64,000 nucleotides of DNA from Phenylobacterium sp. (GTDB lineage: Bacteria; Pseudomonadota; Alphaproteobacteria; Caulobacterales; Caulobacteraceae): contig JAGNIV010000014.1 of NCBI GenBank assembly GCA_018001015.1, positions 25,356-89,355 on the forward strand, in the 5' to 3' direction. This document shows positions 17,870 to 27,037 of the stretch, in pieces; position 1 is the first letter of the stretch, and each line of letters opens with the position of its first letter. The position numbers and the translations under genes are program-made. The notes under the pieces are model-generated. The model was not told the origin of the DNA. It saw nothing but the letters and a program-made list of their open reading frames with translations, and did not search any database.

Positions 17870-18559
17870 TTGCGCTTCGCCCTGGTGCATAGCCCGCTGG
17901 TGGGTGCGAGCTGCTGGCGCGCGGTGGCGAGCGATTTCGCCGAGCGGGGAATCTGGGCGGCGGCGCCGGCGCTGCCGACCTGGGACGCCGTCGAGCCGCC
18001 CTACTATCCGGCCCTGGCGTCCAGCGTGGCCGAGCAGATCGCCCTGATGCATCCCGTGGTGCTGGTGGTCCATTCGGGCGCGGGGTCGCTGGCGGCCCCC
18101 ATCGTCGCGGCGGCGGGCGGCGGGGTGAGCCAGGTGATCTTCGCCGACGCCATCCTGCCCCATCCCGGACGGACCTGGTTCGAGACGGCCTCTCCGGTGC
18201 TGGGAGACGCCCTGCGCGGCAAGGTCAAGGACGGCGAGGTTCCGGCCTGGGATCAGTGGTTTCCCCCCGGCGCGCTGGCGGCCACCCTGCCGGAGGGCTC
18301 GGCGCGGGAGACCTTCGTTTCCGAACTGACGACGACGCCGCTGGCCTATCTGGAGGAGGCGGCGCCGGAGCTGGATCTGCCCGGCGACATCGGCTGGGCC
18401 TACCTGCGGCTCTCCAAGGCCTATGAGGACGAGGCCAAGGTGGCGCGCGGACAGGGTGTTCCCACGCTTCGCCTGGCGCGGCATCATCTGGCCATGATGA
18501 CCCATGCCGACGAGGTGGCGAGCGCCCTGGTAAACCTGGTGCGAGGCGACCATGGCTGA
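17870..18559 (+). CDS. Alpha/beta-fold hydrolase
   Basis: 229 residues. Oxyanion region FALVHSPLVGASCW, nucleophile elbow VVHSGAGSL (Ser near residue 64) and His in RLARHHLAMMTHAD close to the end give a complete minimal hydrolase. Substrate unknown. The start is a TTG at 17870, supported by a strong GGGGAGGG site; no ATG gives a better N-terminus. The stop overlaps holC by 8 bp, so the two are translated together. Confidence 0.8.
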   Translation: MRFALVHSPLVGASCWRAVASDFAERGIWAAAPALPTWDAVEPPYYPALASSVAEQIALMHPVVLVVHSGAGSLAAPIVAAAGGGVSQVIFADAILPHPGRTWFETASPVLGDALRGKVKDGEVPAWDQWFPPGALAATLPEGSARETFVSELTTTPLAYLEEAAPELDLPGDIGWAYLRLSKAYEDEAKVARGQGVPTLRLARHHLAMMTHADEVASALVNLVRGDHG

Positions 18560-19007
18560 CGCCTGCGAGGTCTGGTTCTACCACCTGGAGCGTACGGGGC
18601 TGGACCAGGCCCTGCCCGAACTGCTGGAGAAGACCCTGGCGCGGGGTTGGAAGGCCATCGTGCGCGCGACGCGGAGCGAGCGGGTGGAGCATCTGGATGG
18701 CTGGCTGTGGGCCTATCGCGACGAGAGTTTCCTGCCCCATGCACCGGCCGACGAGCCCGGCGCCGCGCGGCAGCCGATCCTGCTCACCACCAACGACGAG
18801 AACCTGAACGGGGCCGACGCCCTGTTCCTGGTGGACGGCGCGGAGCCGGGCGAGCTTGGCGACTACACCCGGTGCGTGGTCTTGTTCGACGGCGGCGACG
18901 AGGAGGCCCTGGCCACGGCGCGCCGCCAATGGCGGGCGGTGAAGGCCAAGGGCCTGCCGGCGTCGTATTGGAAGCAGCAGGGCAGAGGCTGGGAGAAGCA
19001 GGCATGA
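18552..19007 (+). CDS. holC: DNA polymerase III subunit chi
   Basis: Part of the clamp-loader complex; in E. coli it links the holoenzyme to SSB. 151 residues, the usual size. CEVWFYHLERTGLDQALPEL, the mid-protein WLWAYRDESFLPH and DNENLNGADALFLVDG-like stretches fit the family. It overlaps the hydrolase upstream by 8 bp and the lipoprotein downstream by 4 bp, so three genes form one operon. In most proteobacteria holC follows pepA, as here with one gene and a repeat inserted between. Confidence 0.95.
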   Translation: MADACEVWFYHLERTGLDQALPELLEKTLARGWKAIVRATRSERVEHLDGWLWAYRDESFLPHAPADEPGAARQPILLTTNDENLNGADALFLVDGAEPGELGDYTRCVVLFDGGDEEALATARRQWRAVKAKGLPASYWKQQGRGWEKQA

Positions 19008-19321
19008 AGATCAAGATCGCGGCGGGCCTGGGCCTGCTTCTGCTGATGAGCGCCTGCGCCAGCGACGCCCCGAACTCGCCGCCCCCGTCCGCCCCGCCGC
19101 CGCGTTACGAACCGCCGCCGCCGCCCGCCGACCAGTGCGGCGCAGCCGAGGCGCAGAAGTATGTCGGGCGTCCGCGCACCGAGATCCCGATCCCGGTGCT
19201 GCCGGCTCTGCAGCGCGTGGCCTGCACCACCTGCCCGGTGACCCAGGACTACAGCCCCCGGCGGTTGAACTTCTTCTACGATGCCCAAACCGGGATCGTG
19301 AAACAGGTGAAGTGCGGTTGA
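19004..19321 (+). CDS. Peptidase inhibitor I78 family lipoprotein
   Basis: 105 residues. Lipoprotein signal AAGLGLLLLMSACAS with the lipidated Cys at residue 18, a Pro-rich spacer of about 30 residues, then a domain of about 62 residues: CGAAEAQKYVGRP, DYSPRRLNFFYDAQTG and the closing VKCG. That pattern (start Cys, RLNxxxD, final CG) is the I78 potato-inhibitor-I-like serine protease inhibitor family. A lipid-anchored inhibitor would guard the periplasm or outer membrane. An unusual pair CTTC replaces the plain loop before the RLN motif. ATG overlaps the holC stop by 4 bp. Confidence 0.82.
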   Translation: MKIKIAAGLGLLLLMSACASDAPNSPPPSAPPPRYEPPPPPADQCGAAEAQKYVGRPRTEIPIPVLPALQRVACTTCPVTQDYSPRRLNFFYDAQTGIVKQVKCG

Positions 19322-19369
19322 CCTGACGAGGGGTCAATCTGGCCTGCTGCCTGAAACGAGGGAATGGGC

Positions 19370-20326
19370 ATGAAGTGGCTGATCGGACTGGTGGCGGTGC
19401 TCGGCGCGGGCTTGACCCTGGCCGGATGCGCCCTGACCGCCAAGGACATTCCCTATCCGACGCTGGAGGCCAAGTACGGCGGCCCGGCCTCGCGCTACAT
19501 GGACCTGCCGGGCGAGCTGCGCGTCCACTACCGTGATCAGGGCAAGGCCGATGGGCCCGCCGTGGTGCTGGTGCACGGGTTCGCGGCCTCGCTGCACACC
19601 TGGGAGCCCTGGGTGGCGCGGCTGGCGCCCGAGTACCGGGTGATCAGCCTGGACTTGCCCGGCCACGGCCTGACGCGGGCGCCGGAGGGCTATACCGCCG
19701 CCCAGGCGACCAATGTCGCGGTGGTGGATGAACTGACCCGCCGCCTGAAGGCCGACCGGTTCGTCATCGTCGGCAATTTCATGGGCGGCGGCGTCTCCTG
19801 GGCCTATGCCCTGGCCCATCCCGAGCGGCTGAACGGTCTGGTGCTGGTGGACGCCGCCGGCTGGCCGCGAGAGGACAAGGGCAATGAGAAGCCGCCGGTG
19901 GTGTTCAAGCTGCTGGGCAATCCGGCCGGCCGCGCCCTGCTGCGCAACATCAATCCCCGGCCGCTGGCGACGCGCGGGCTGAAGTCGGCCTATGTGGACG
20001 AGGCGGTGGTCACGCCGGCCCTGGTGGACCGCTATGTGGAGCTGGCGCTGGCGCCGGGCCACCGGGCGATCCTGACCTCCGGCCGCGACGGCCCGCAGCG
20101 GCGGGTCGACAGGTCGGCATTCGGAACGATCAAGACGCCGACCCTGGTGATGCACGGTGAGGCCGACACGGTGATCGACGTCGCCGCCGGTCGCGGACTG
20201 GCCAGCGCCATCCCCGGCGCCAAGCTGATCACCTATCCCGGCGTCGGCCACGTGCCGATGGAGCAGATCCCCGACCAGTCGGCCAAGGACCTGCGTGCGT
20301 TCCTGGCGAGCCTGCCGGCTACTTGA
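19370..20326 (+). CDS. Alpha/beta-hydrolase-fold lipoprotein lacking the nucleophile serine
   Basis: 318 residues with lipobox LAGCAL (Cys20). The fold is clear: VVLVHGFAASLHTW for the oxyanion loop, DLPGHGLTRAPEGY, acid D266 in MHGEADTVID and base H294 in GVGHVPMEQIP. The nucleophile elbow, normally GNSMGGG, reads GNFMGGG: Phe137, codon TTC at 19778-19780, one base from TCC serine. As written the protein cannot work as a serine hydrolase. Its normal length and intact other motifs argue against decay. Start: ATG 19370 has GAGGGA six bases upstream; the ATG at 19364 touches it. Convergent, 8-bp overlap with the next gene. Confidence 0.82.
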   Translation: MKWLIGLVAVLGAGLTLAGCALTAKDIPYPTLEAKYGGPASRYMDLPGELRVHYRDQGKADGPAVVLVHGFAASLHTWEPWVARLAPEYRVISLDLPGHGLTRAPEGYTAAQATNVAVVDELTRRLKADRFVIVGNFMGGGVSWAYALAHPERLNGLVLVDAAGWPREDKGNEKPPVVFKLLGNPAGRALLRNINPRPLATRGLKSAYVDEAVVTPALVDRYVELALAPGHRAILTSGRDGPQRRVDRSAFGTIKTPTLVMHGEADTVIDVAAGRGLASAIPGAKLITYPGVGHVPMEQIPDQSAKDLRAFLASLPAT

Positions 20327-21029
20327 TGGCGAAGCAGTAGAACAGGCCGGCGCCGCCGGTCGACACCAGGTCGGGTTGCGAACAGCTGCGGGTCTGGTGG
20401 GCGGAGTTCCAGGAGGTGGGGTTCTGGCCGCCGCCGACGCGGTCGTGATGGCCGACCATGGTCCGGCTCTCGGCCGACGACGTCCAGTTGTTGCAGGTCA
20501 GGTTCGGGGGCGCGACGGGGGCAGGCGTTCCGGCCGGGGCGTTGGCGGGCAGGGGCATGGCCACCGGCGGGGCCAGGCGGCCGTCGGTGAGCGAGCCGGT
20601 CATGATGTCGTGCTGGTTGGGGCTGTCGCCGCGGCCTTTGACGGGGTTCCCCTTCTCGTCGAGGGAGTTGGCCTTGCCGGTCAGCGCCGCCTCGCTGTGC
20701 AGGTCATCGAGACTGGAGGCGATCTGCACGCCCTTGGCGTTGAACCAGGGGCCCTTGCCGATGCGGTCGCGGGCGTGGATCGCCTTGCCCTTGGCGTCGG
20801 TGGCCGAGAGGTAGGCGCGCCAGGCGTGGTCGCCGATCCCGGCCTCGGTCGCCAGCTTCTGGCACCAGGCGTCGGCGCCCTTCAGCCCGCCCAGGTCGCC
20901 ACCCTTGCCCGGACCGACGCTGGTGACGAAGAAGGTGGTCTTGGACTTTTCCTTGGCGACAACGGCGGTGGTGGTCAGGGCGCCCGCCGCGATGAGCGCC
21001 GCGGCGCCGCCGATGATCAGCCGGTTCAT
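20319..21029 (-). CDS. Secreted C-type-lectin-like / endostatin-like domain protein
   Basis: 236 residues with a signal peptide ending near TTTAVVAKEK. The mature part (GADAWCQKLA, HAWRAYLSATDAKGKAIHARDRIGKGPWF, LTCNNWTSS, final GAGLFYCFAIK) has the cysteine and tryptophan spacing of the C-type-lectin-like fold found in collagen NC10/endostatin and DUF1554 proteins. Role unknown; probably periplasmic or surface binding. ATG 21029 is fixed by the signal peptide. It starts 52 bp from the divergent NTF2-like gene. Confidence 0.7.
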   Translation of the reverse strand: MNRLIIGGAAALIAAGALTTTAVVAKEKSKTTFFVTSVGPGKGGDLGGLKGADAWCQKLATEAGIGDHAWRAYLSATDAKGKAIHARDRIGKGPWFNAKGVQIASSLDDLHSEAALTGKANSLDEKGNPVKGRGDSPNQHDIMTGSLTDGRLAPPVAMPLPANAPAGTPAPVAPPNLTCNNWTSSAESRTMVGHHDRVGGGQNPTSWNSAHQTRSCSQPDLVSTGGAGLFYCFAIK

Positions 21030-21081
21030 GCTTGCCTCCCTGGATTTGCGCGCGATGCTAGCAGCAAAGAGGGAGAAGACG

Positions 21082-21465
21082 ATGGCTGACTTCACCGCCG
21101 AGATCGCCGCCGCGCAGGGGGTGCTGGACGAGTTCATGGCCGGGTTCAATGCGCGGGATGTGGCGCGCTGGGACGCCACCTTCAACTTCCCCAGCGTGCG
21201 GCTGGCCTCGGGGACCCTGGTGATCCTGCAGGCCGGCGACCACAAGCCCGGCATGTTCGACAAGGGCGCCCTGGCCGACTGGGATCACTCGGCCTGGGAA
21301 CGGCGCGAGGTGATCCATGCCGGGGCCGACAAGGTGCATATCGACACCCGCTTCACGCGCTATCGCAAGGACGGCAGCGTGATCGGCGGGTTCGATTCCA
21401 TCTATGTGATCACGTGCGAAAACGGCCACTGGGGCGTCAAAGCGCGCTCCAGCTACGCGCCGTAG
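21082..21465 (+). CDS. NTF2/SnoaL-like small protein
   Basis: 127 residues. Starts with a helix (FTAEIAAAQGVLDEFMAGFNARD), followed by alternating strands including VHIDTRFTRYRKDGSVIGGFDSIYVITCENGHWGVKARSSY, the layout of SnoaL-like/NTF2-like cone folds. It may bind a small hydrophobic molecule or catalyse an isomerisation; nothing shows which. GGGAGA lies before the ATG at 21082. Confidence 0.75.
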   Translation: MADFTAEIAAAQGVLDEFMAGFNARDVARWDATFNFPSVRLASGTLVILQAGDHKPGMFDKGALADWDHSAWERREVIHAGADKVHIDTRFTRYRKDGSVIGGFDSIYVITCENGHWGVKARSSYAP

Positions 21466-21476
21466 GGCCTGACGGC

Positions 21477-22814
21477 CTATTTGGTGACGCTGAACGACCC
21501 CGCCGCGCCGGGGAAGACCACCGGGCTCTCATAGCCGTCGGCGGAGATGGCCGAGACCCCGAAGAACCAGTCGTCGATGACGACATTCTTCAAGGTTTCC
21601 GCGGTCGCCGTGGTGTCCTTGGCGTGCTGCCAGCGCGGGGCCGTGGTCTCACGCCAGTGGACGCGGTAGCTCGCCGCGCCGGGGCTGGCGGTCCAGGAGA
21701 GCTTGGTGTCGGGCGAGACCGCGCCCTCGATCTTGACGCCCTCGGGCGGGGCCGGCGCGCGGGCCAGCGCCGCCATCATCACCACGTTGAGCTGGGTGAC
21801 CTTGGTCAGGTAGGGGAAGTCGACGCCATCGAGGGTGTCGCCATAGACCCGGCCGTTCTCGGTCCGCAGATCCTGGTGCTGGCGGTCATAGTGCTCGGCG
21901 GCCTCGGTGACGCGGATGGCCGGGATACCGGCGTTGAGCATCTCCACCTGGTCGCCGCCACGGCCATAGCGGTCGGTGCGGTAGACCATCACCACGTCGA
22001 GGTTCTTGAGGTAGGTGTCGGCCAGGCCGTCGGCGAAGCGGGCGAGGTTGCGTGACGGCGAGTCCACCTCACCGCCGTTGTAGCGACGGCTGTTGGCCTG
22101 CTCCTGGGTCTCCACCGCCTTGGTGCCCTCGGAAAAGACGCGGACCTGGCGATCATTGTGGACGCCGCTGACGCCATGGGTGTTGCCGATGATGTCGTTG
22201 TTCAGGTCGGCCTCGACCCGCCAGCCCTGCTCCTTGGCGTAGGCGGCCAGCACCTTGCCGCCGTAGAGGCCCTGTTCCTCGCCCTCCAGCACGGCGAACA
22301 CCAGGGTGGCGGGGAACCTGTGCTTCGACAGCACGCGGGCGGCCTCGATCACCGCCGCCGTCCCCGAGCCGTCGTCATTGGCGCCCGGAGCGTCGGAGGT
22401 GGCGTCCATGACATCGGTGACCCGGCTGTCGATATGGCCGGAGATGACGATCACCCGGTCCGGATCGGTGGTCCCCTTCTGGATGGCGAGGATGGCGCCG
22501 ATCTCGGTGGGGTTGGGCACGCGGCGGCCGGTGAAGGTCTGTTTCGGCACGGCCACCGTCAGGCAGCCGCCGCAGTCTTTCGAGATCGCCTCGAATTCGG
22601 CGGCGGTCCAGCGCTCGGCGGCCCCGATGCCGCGGGTGGCCGACGTGCGGTCCGAAAGGGTGTGGCGGGTGCCGAAGCTCACCAGCTTGGCGACGGTGGC
22701 GTGCAGCCGCGCCTGCTGGACCCCCTTGGCGATCTGGACCAGCTCGGGCTGCGGCTTCGCGGCGGCGGTGAGCAGGGGGAAGGCGAGGAGGGCGGTCAGC
22801 AGGATGGGGCGCAT
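21477..22814 (-). CDS. Secreted M28 family zinc aminopeptidase
   Basis: 445 residues with a signal peptide (ILLTALLAFPLLTAAA). Zinc ligands fit the M28 pattern: H127 in SGHIDS, bridging D147 in GANDDGSG, E179/E180 in LEGEEQGLYG, D207 in NNDIIGN and a later His in AAEHYDRQH. A fibronectin-III-like module covers about residues 345-440. It releases N-terminal amino acids from peptides in the periplasm or outside. Convergent with the NTF2-like gene, 11 bp apart. Confidence 0.92.
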   Translation of the reverse strand: MRPILLTALLAFPLLTAAAKPQPELVQIAKGVQQARLHATVAKLVSFGTRHTLSDRTSATRGIGAAERWTAAEFEAISKDCGGCLTVAVPKQTFTGRRVPNPTEIGAILAIQKGTTDPDRVIVISGHIDSRVTDVMDATSDAPGANDDGSGTAAVIEAARVLSKHRFPATLVFAVLEGEEQGLYGGKVLAAYAKEQGWRVEADLNNDIIGNTHGVSGVHNDRQVRVFSEGTKAVETQEQANSRRYNGGEVDSPSRNLARFADGLADTYLKNLDVVMVYRTDRYGRGGDQVEMLNAGIPAIRVTEAAEHYDRQHQDLRTENGRVYGDTLDGVDFPYLTKVTQLNVVMMAALARAPAPPEGVKIEGAVSPDTKLSWTASPGAASYRVHWRETTAPRWQHAKDTTATAETLKNVVIDDWFFGVSAISADGYESPVVFPGAAGSFSVTK

Positions 22815-22881
22815 GGGGGGACCTTCGAAGAGCTGTGACGACTGTTACGCCAGCCGCCCTGCCTCTGCTAGGAGAGCGCCC

Positions 22882-23493
22882 ATGAAACTCCCCATCGATA
22901 TCGACAGCGTCAAAGGCTTCATGGATCCGGCGGAGGGCGCGGCCCTCTACGAGGCGGCGCTGGCCTGCGCCCCGCGCGGGCCGTGCCTGGAGATCGGCGC
23001 CTATTGCGGCAAGTCGGCGGTCTATCTGGGGACCGCCTGCCAGGCGGCAGGCGGGGTGCTGTTCTCGGTCGATCACCATCGCGGCTCGGAGGAGAACCAG
23101 CCCGGCTGGGAGTATCACGACGCCGAGCTTTGGGACGACGCGGCGAACGCCATGGACACCCTGCCGTTCCTGCGCACCACCCTGCGCCGCGCGGGGCTGG
23201 AGGATGTGGTGTTTCCGGTGGTGGGCCGCTCAGCCCTGATCGCCAAGGCCTGGGCGACGCCGCTGAGCTTCCTGTTCATCGACGGCGGCCACACGATGGA
23301 GCACGCGCTGGGGGACTGGCGGCACTGGACGCCGCACCTGATGGCGGGCGGGACCCTGGCCATCCACGACGTGTTTCCCGATCCGGCGGACGGGGGCCGG
23401 CCGCCCTTCGAAATCTACCAACGGGCGCTGGCGTCGGACCTCTATGAAGAGGTGGCGACGGTGAAGAGCCTGCGGGTGTTGCGGCGGGTTTGA
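22882..23493 (+). CDS. Class I SAM-dependent methyltransferase
   Basis: 203 residues. EIGAYCGKSAVYLG (37-50) is the SAM-binding loop in the CmcI/PF13578-type form, and FLFIDGGHTMEHALGDWRHW the second conserved block with metal-binding-like Asp/His. Relatives act on sugars and antibiotics, so the acceptor cannot be inferred. ATG 22882 follows AGGAGAGCGCC. Single gene, divergent from the M28 peptidase (67 bp). Confidence 0.85.
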   Translation: MKLPIDIDSVKGFMDPAEGAALYEAALACAPRGPCLEIGAYCGKSAVYLGTACQAAGGVLFSVDHHRGSEENQPGWEYHDAELWDDAANAMDTLPFLRTTLRRAGLEDVVFPVVGRSALIAKAWATPLSFLFIDGGHTMEHALGDWRHWTPHLMAGGTLAIHDVFPDPADGGRPPFEIYQRALASDLYEEVATVKSLRVLRRV

Positions 23494-23539
23494 ACCGCTC
23501 CCGCCCCGCCGTGAAGCACAATGGGCGCCGTAAAGTCGA

Positions 23540-25168
<1,629 letters not shown>

Positions 25169-25271
25169 GGGCCGGTCTGCTAGCTCGGCTCGGCGGGGAA
25201 GGCCAGCCTCAGGGCCGCCAATTCACGCACGACGACTGGGGCCGGCGCCAATTCCCTCCTCGACGAATGTC

Positions 25272-26321
25272 TCAGCGCGAGATCAACACATCCGAGGCCG
25301 CCGACGCGCCCAGCCGGGCGTCGAAGGCGAGGATGGCGGCGGCCTGGGTCCAGGTGGGGCGTTCGCGGGGCCAGACGATCTGTTCGGCGAACTGCCAGCC
25401 CATCCAGAAGGCGCCGTCCTGGTCGCGGTGATTGAGCTGGGCGTCCAACAGGGCGCAGGCCGCGGTGCGGGCGCCCAGACTGAGCAGGGCCAGGGCCAGT
25501 TCGCAGGACTCCGCCACGGTGACCCAGGGCTCGCTGGCCACGCAGCGGCAGCCGCGGCCCAGGACGGCGAAGCGCGGGGCGCGGGCCTCGAGCCTGGCGA
25601 AGGAGGCGCCCGGCGACAGCACGCCGGCGAGCGCCGGATAGTACCAGTCCATGGCGAAGTCCGAGCGGTCCTGCAGCCGGTCGAAGCGGTGCGGGGCGTT
25701 GCGGATGGCGCAGCTGAGCCGATCCTTGGCCAGGTGCCAGGCGGGCTGGGGCTCGCCCAGCAGGTCGGCCAGATTCAGCGCGCAGTCGAGGCTCTTGAAG
25801 ATCGAGGCGTTGCCGGCCAGGACGGCGTCGTCGGCGCCGGTCCCGAAGGCTTCCTGGCTCCAGGAGATGTCACCTTCCGGGTGCTGCAGGGTCAGGACGA
25901 AGTCGATGGCCGACTTCACCATCGGCCAATAGCGGCGCGTGAAGGCCAGGTCGTTGTCGAGCCGGTAGCGGTGCCACAGGGCCACGGCGGGGTAGGCGGC
26001 GAAATTGGAGTCCCGGAAGGCCGCGGCCGGCGTGCGGGCCATATGCAGGCGGTCGGCCATGGGCAGGGTGTTGCCGTATTCGCCGAGCCAGGCGCCGGAC
26101 CGCTCCTGCGACCAGGCGAGGTATTCGAAACCCCGATCCGCCGCCTCGAACTCGCCCATGGCGCCGAGCGCCATCAGGCATTCGGCGTGGTTCCAGGGAT
26201 CCCAGGGGCCCTTGTCGAACCAGGGGATGGCGCCGTTCGGGGTCTGTTGCGCCAGGATGACGTCCAGGGCGCCGGTGAAGGGCGCGAGCGGGCCGCCGAC
26301 GCGGTCGAAGGCCAGGCTCAT
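25272..26321 (-). CDS. Alpha/alpha-toroid (prenyltransferase/hairpin-glycosidase-like) protein
   Basis: 349 residues. TPNGAIPWFDKGPWDPWNHAECLMALGAMGE and DGAFWMGWQFAEQIVWPRERPTWTQAAAILA are repeats of the helical-hairpin toroid also used by terpene cyclases and glycosidases. Databases often call this family prenyltransferase, but no DxDD or isoprenoid-binding motif is visible. Last gene of a three-gene operon, with a 4-bp overlap to the methyltransferase. Similar glycosyltransferase-methyltransferase-toroid trios are known to me from actinobacteria; pathway unknown. Bases 25169-25271 after it show nothing. Confidence 0.7.
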   Translation of the reverse strand: MSLAFDRVGGPLAPFTGALDVILAQQTPNGAIPWFDKGPWDPWNHAECLMALGAMGEFEAADRGFEYLAWSQERSGAWLGEYGNTLPMADRLHMARTPAAAFRDSNFAAYPAVALWHRYRLDNDLAFTRRYWPMVKSAIDFVLTLQHPEGDISWSQEAFGTGADDAVLAGNASIFKSLDCALNLADLLGEPQPAWHLAKDRLSCAIRNAPHRFDRLQDRSDFAMDWYYPALAGVLSPGASFARLEARAPRFAVLGRGCRCVASEPWVTVAESCELALALLSLGARTAACALLDAQLNHRDQDGAFWMGWQFAEQIVWPRERPTWTQAAAILAFDARLGASAASDVLISR

Positions 26322-27037
26322 GCGAGGCCTTTGCGGAAGTAGAGGGCGACACTCTTGCCGGCCAGGGGGTTGGCGATCGCTTCCAGAACCCGGGTGAGGG
26401 CGGGGCGGTCCATCAGGTCCCAGACCAGGAAGCGATGGTAGAGCTTCACCAGCGGGTGGTCGTCGCGGCGGTCCCAGAAGGCGCACTTCAGCCACCAGTA
26501 GGGCGAGTGGAGCGCGTGGGCGTAGTGCTTGCCGCGATAGGAAAAGCCGAGGTCGCTGATGGACTTGCGCAGGTCCGGCTCGTGGAAGATGCGCACATGG
26601 CCGCCGGGCTGGTCGGCATAGCCGTCCTTGCCGGGGGCGAGCGCCCAGCAGATGCGCTCGGGCCAGGCGCGGGGGACGGTGGGGACGAAGCGGCCGCCGG
26701 GCTTCAGGACCCGGCGGATTTCGGCCAAGGCGCGGTCATACTCGTGCAGATGCTCCAGCACCTCGGAGCAGATCACCACATCGAAGGCGTTGTCGGCGAA
26801 GGGCAGCCGGTAGGCGTCGCCGGACAGGAAACCGGTGGCGGCGGCGTCCGTCACCGGGGGCAGGTGGTCGAGGCCTTCGCGGGCCTTGATCAGGCTGGGG
26901 ATGTCGAGGTCCAGGCCCACGACGTTGACGCCGGGGATCATGTGGACGCCATGGACATGCCGGCCCTCGCCGCAGCCCAGGTCGAGAACCCAGTCGCCGG
27001 CCTTGAGGTCCAGGGTTTCAAGTCTGACGGTCAGCAT
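26318..27037 (-). CDS. Class I SAM-dependent methyltransferase of the glycosyltransferase operon
   Basis: 239 residues. LDLGCGEGRH (19-28) is motif I, then DVVICSEVLEHLHEYDRALAEIRRVLKPGGRF, a near-perfect Methyltransf_11 block. The C-terminal third (LRKSISDLGFSYRGKHYAHALHSPYWWLKCAFW) is probably the substrate lobe. Overlaps the GT4 gene by 7 bp and the toroid gene by 4 bp, so the three are translated together. Confidence 0.9.
   Translation of the reverse strand: MLTVRLETLDLKAGDWVLDLGCGEGRHVHGVHMIPGVNVVGLDLDIPSLIKAREGLDHLPPVTDAAATGFLSGDAYRLPFADNAFDVVICSEVLEHLHEYDRALAEIRRVLKPGGRFVPTVPRAWPERICWALAPGKDGYADQPGGHVRIFHEPDLRKSISDLGFSYRGKHYAHALHSPYWWLKCAFWDRRDDHPLVKLYHRFLVWDLMDRPALTRVLEAIANPLAGKSVALYFRKGLA

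Noticed and set aside
22306-22881. Upstream extension of the methyltransferase at 22882
   Set aside because: It runs opposite the M28 peptidase coding strand and has no methyltransferase similarity; an RBS precedes ATG 22882.
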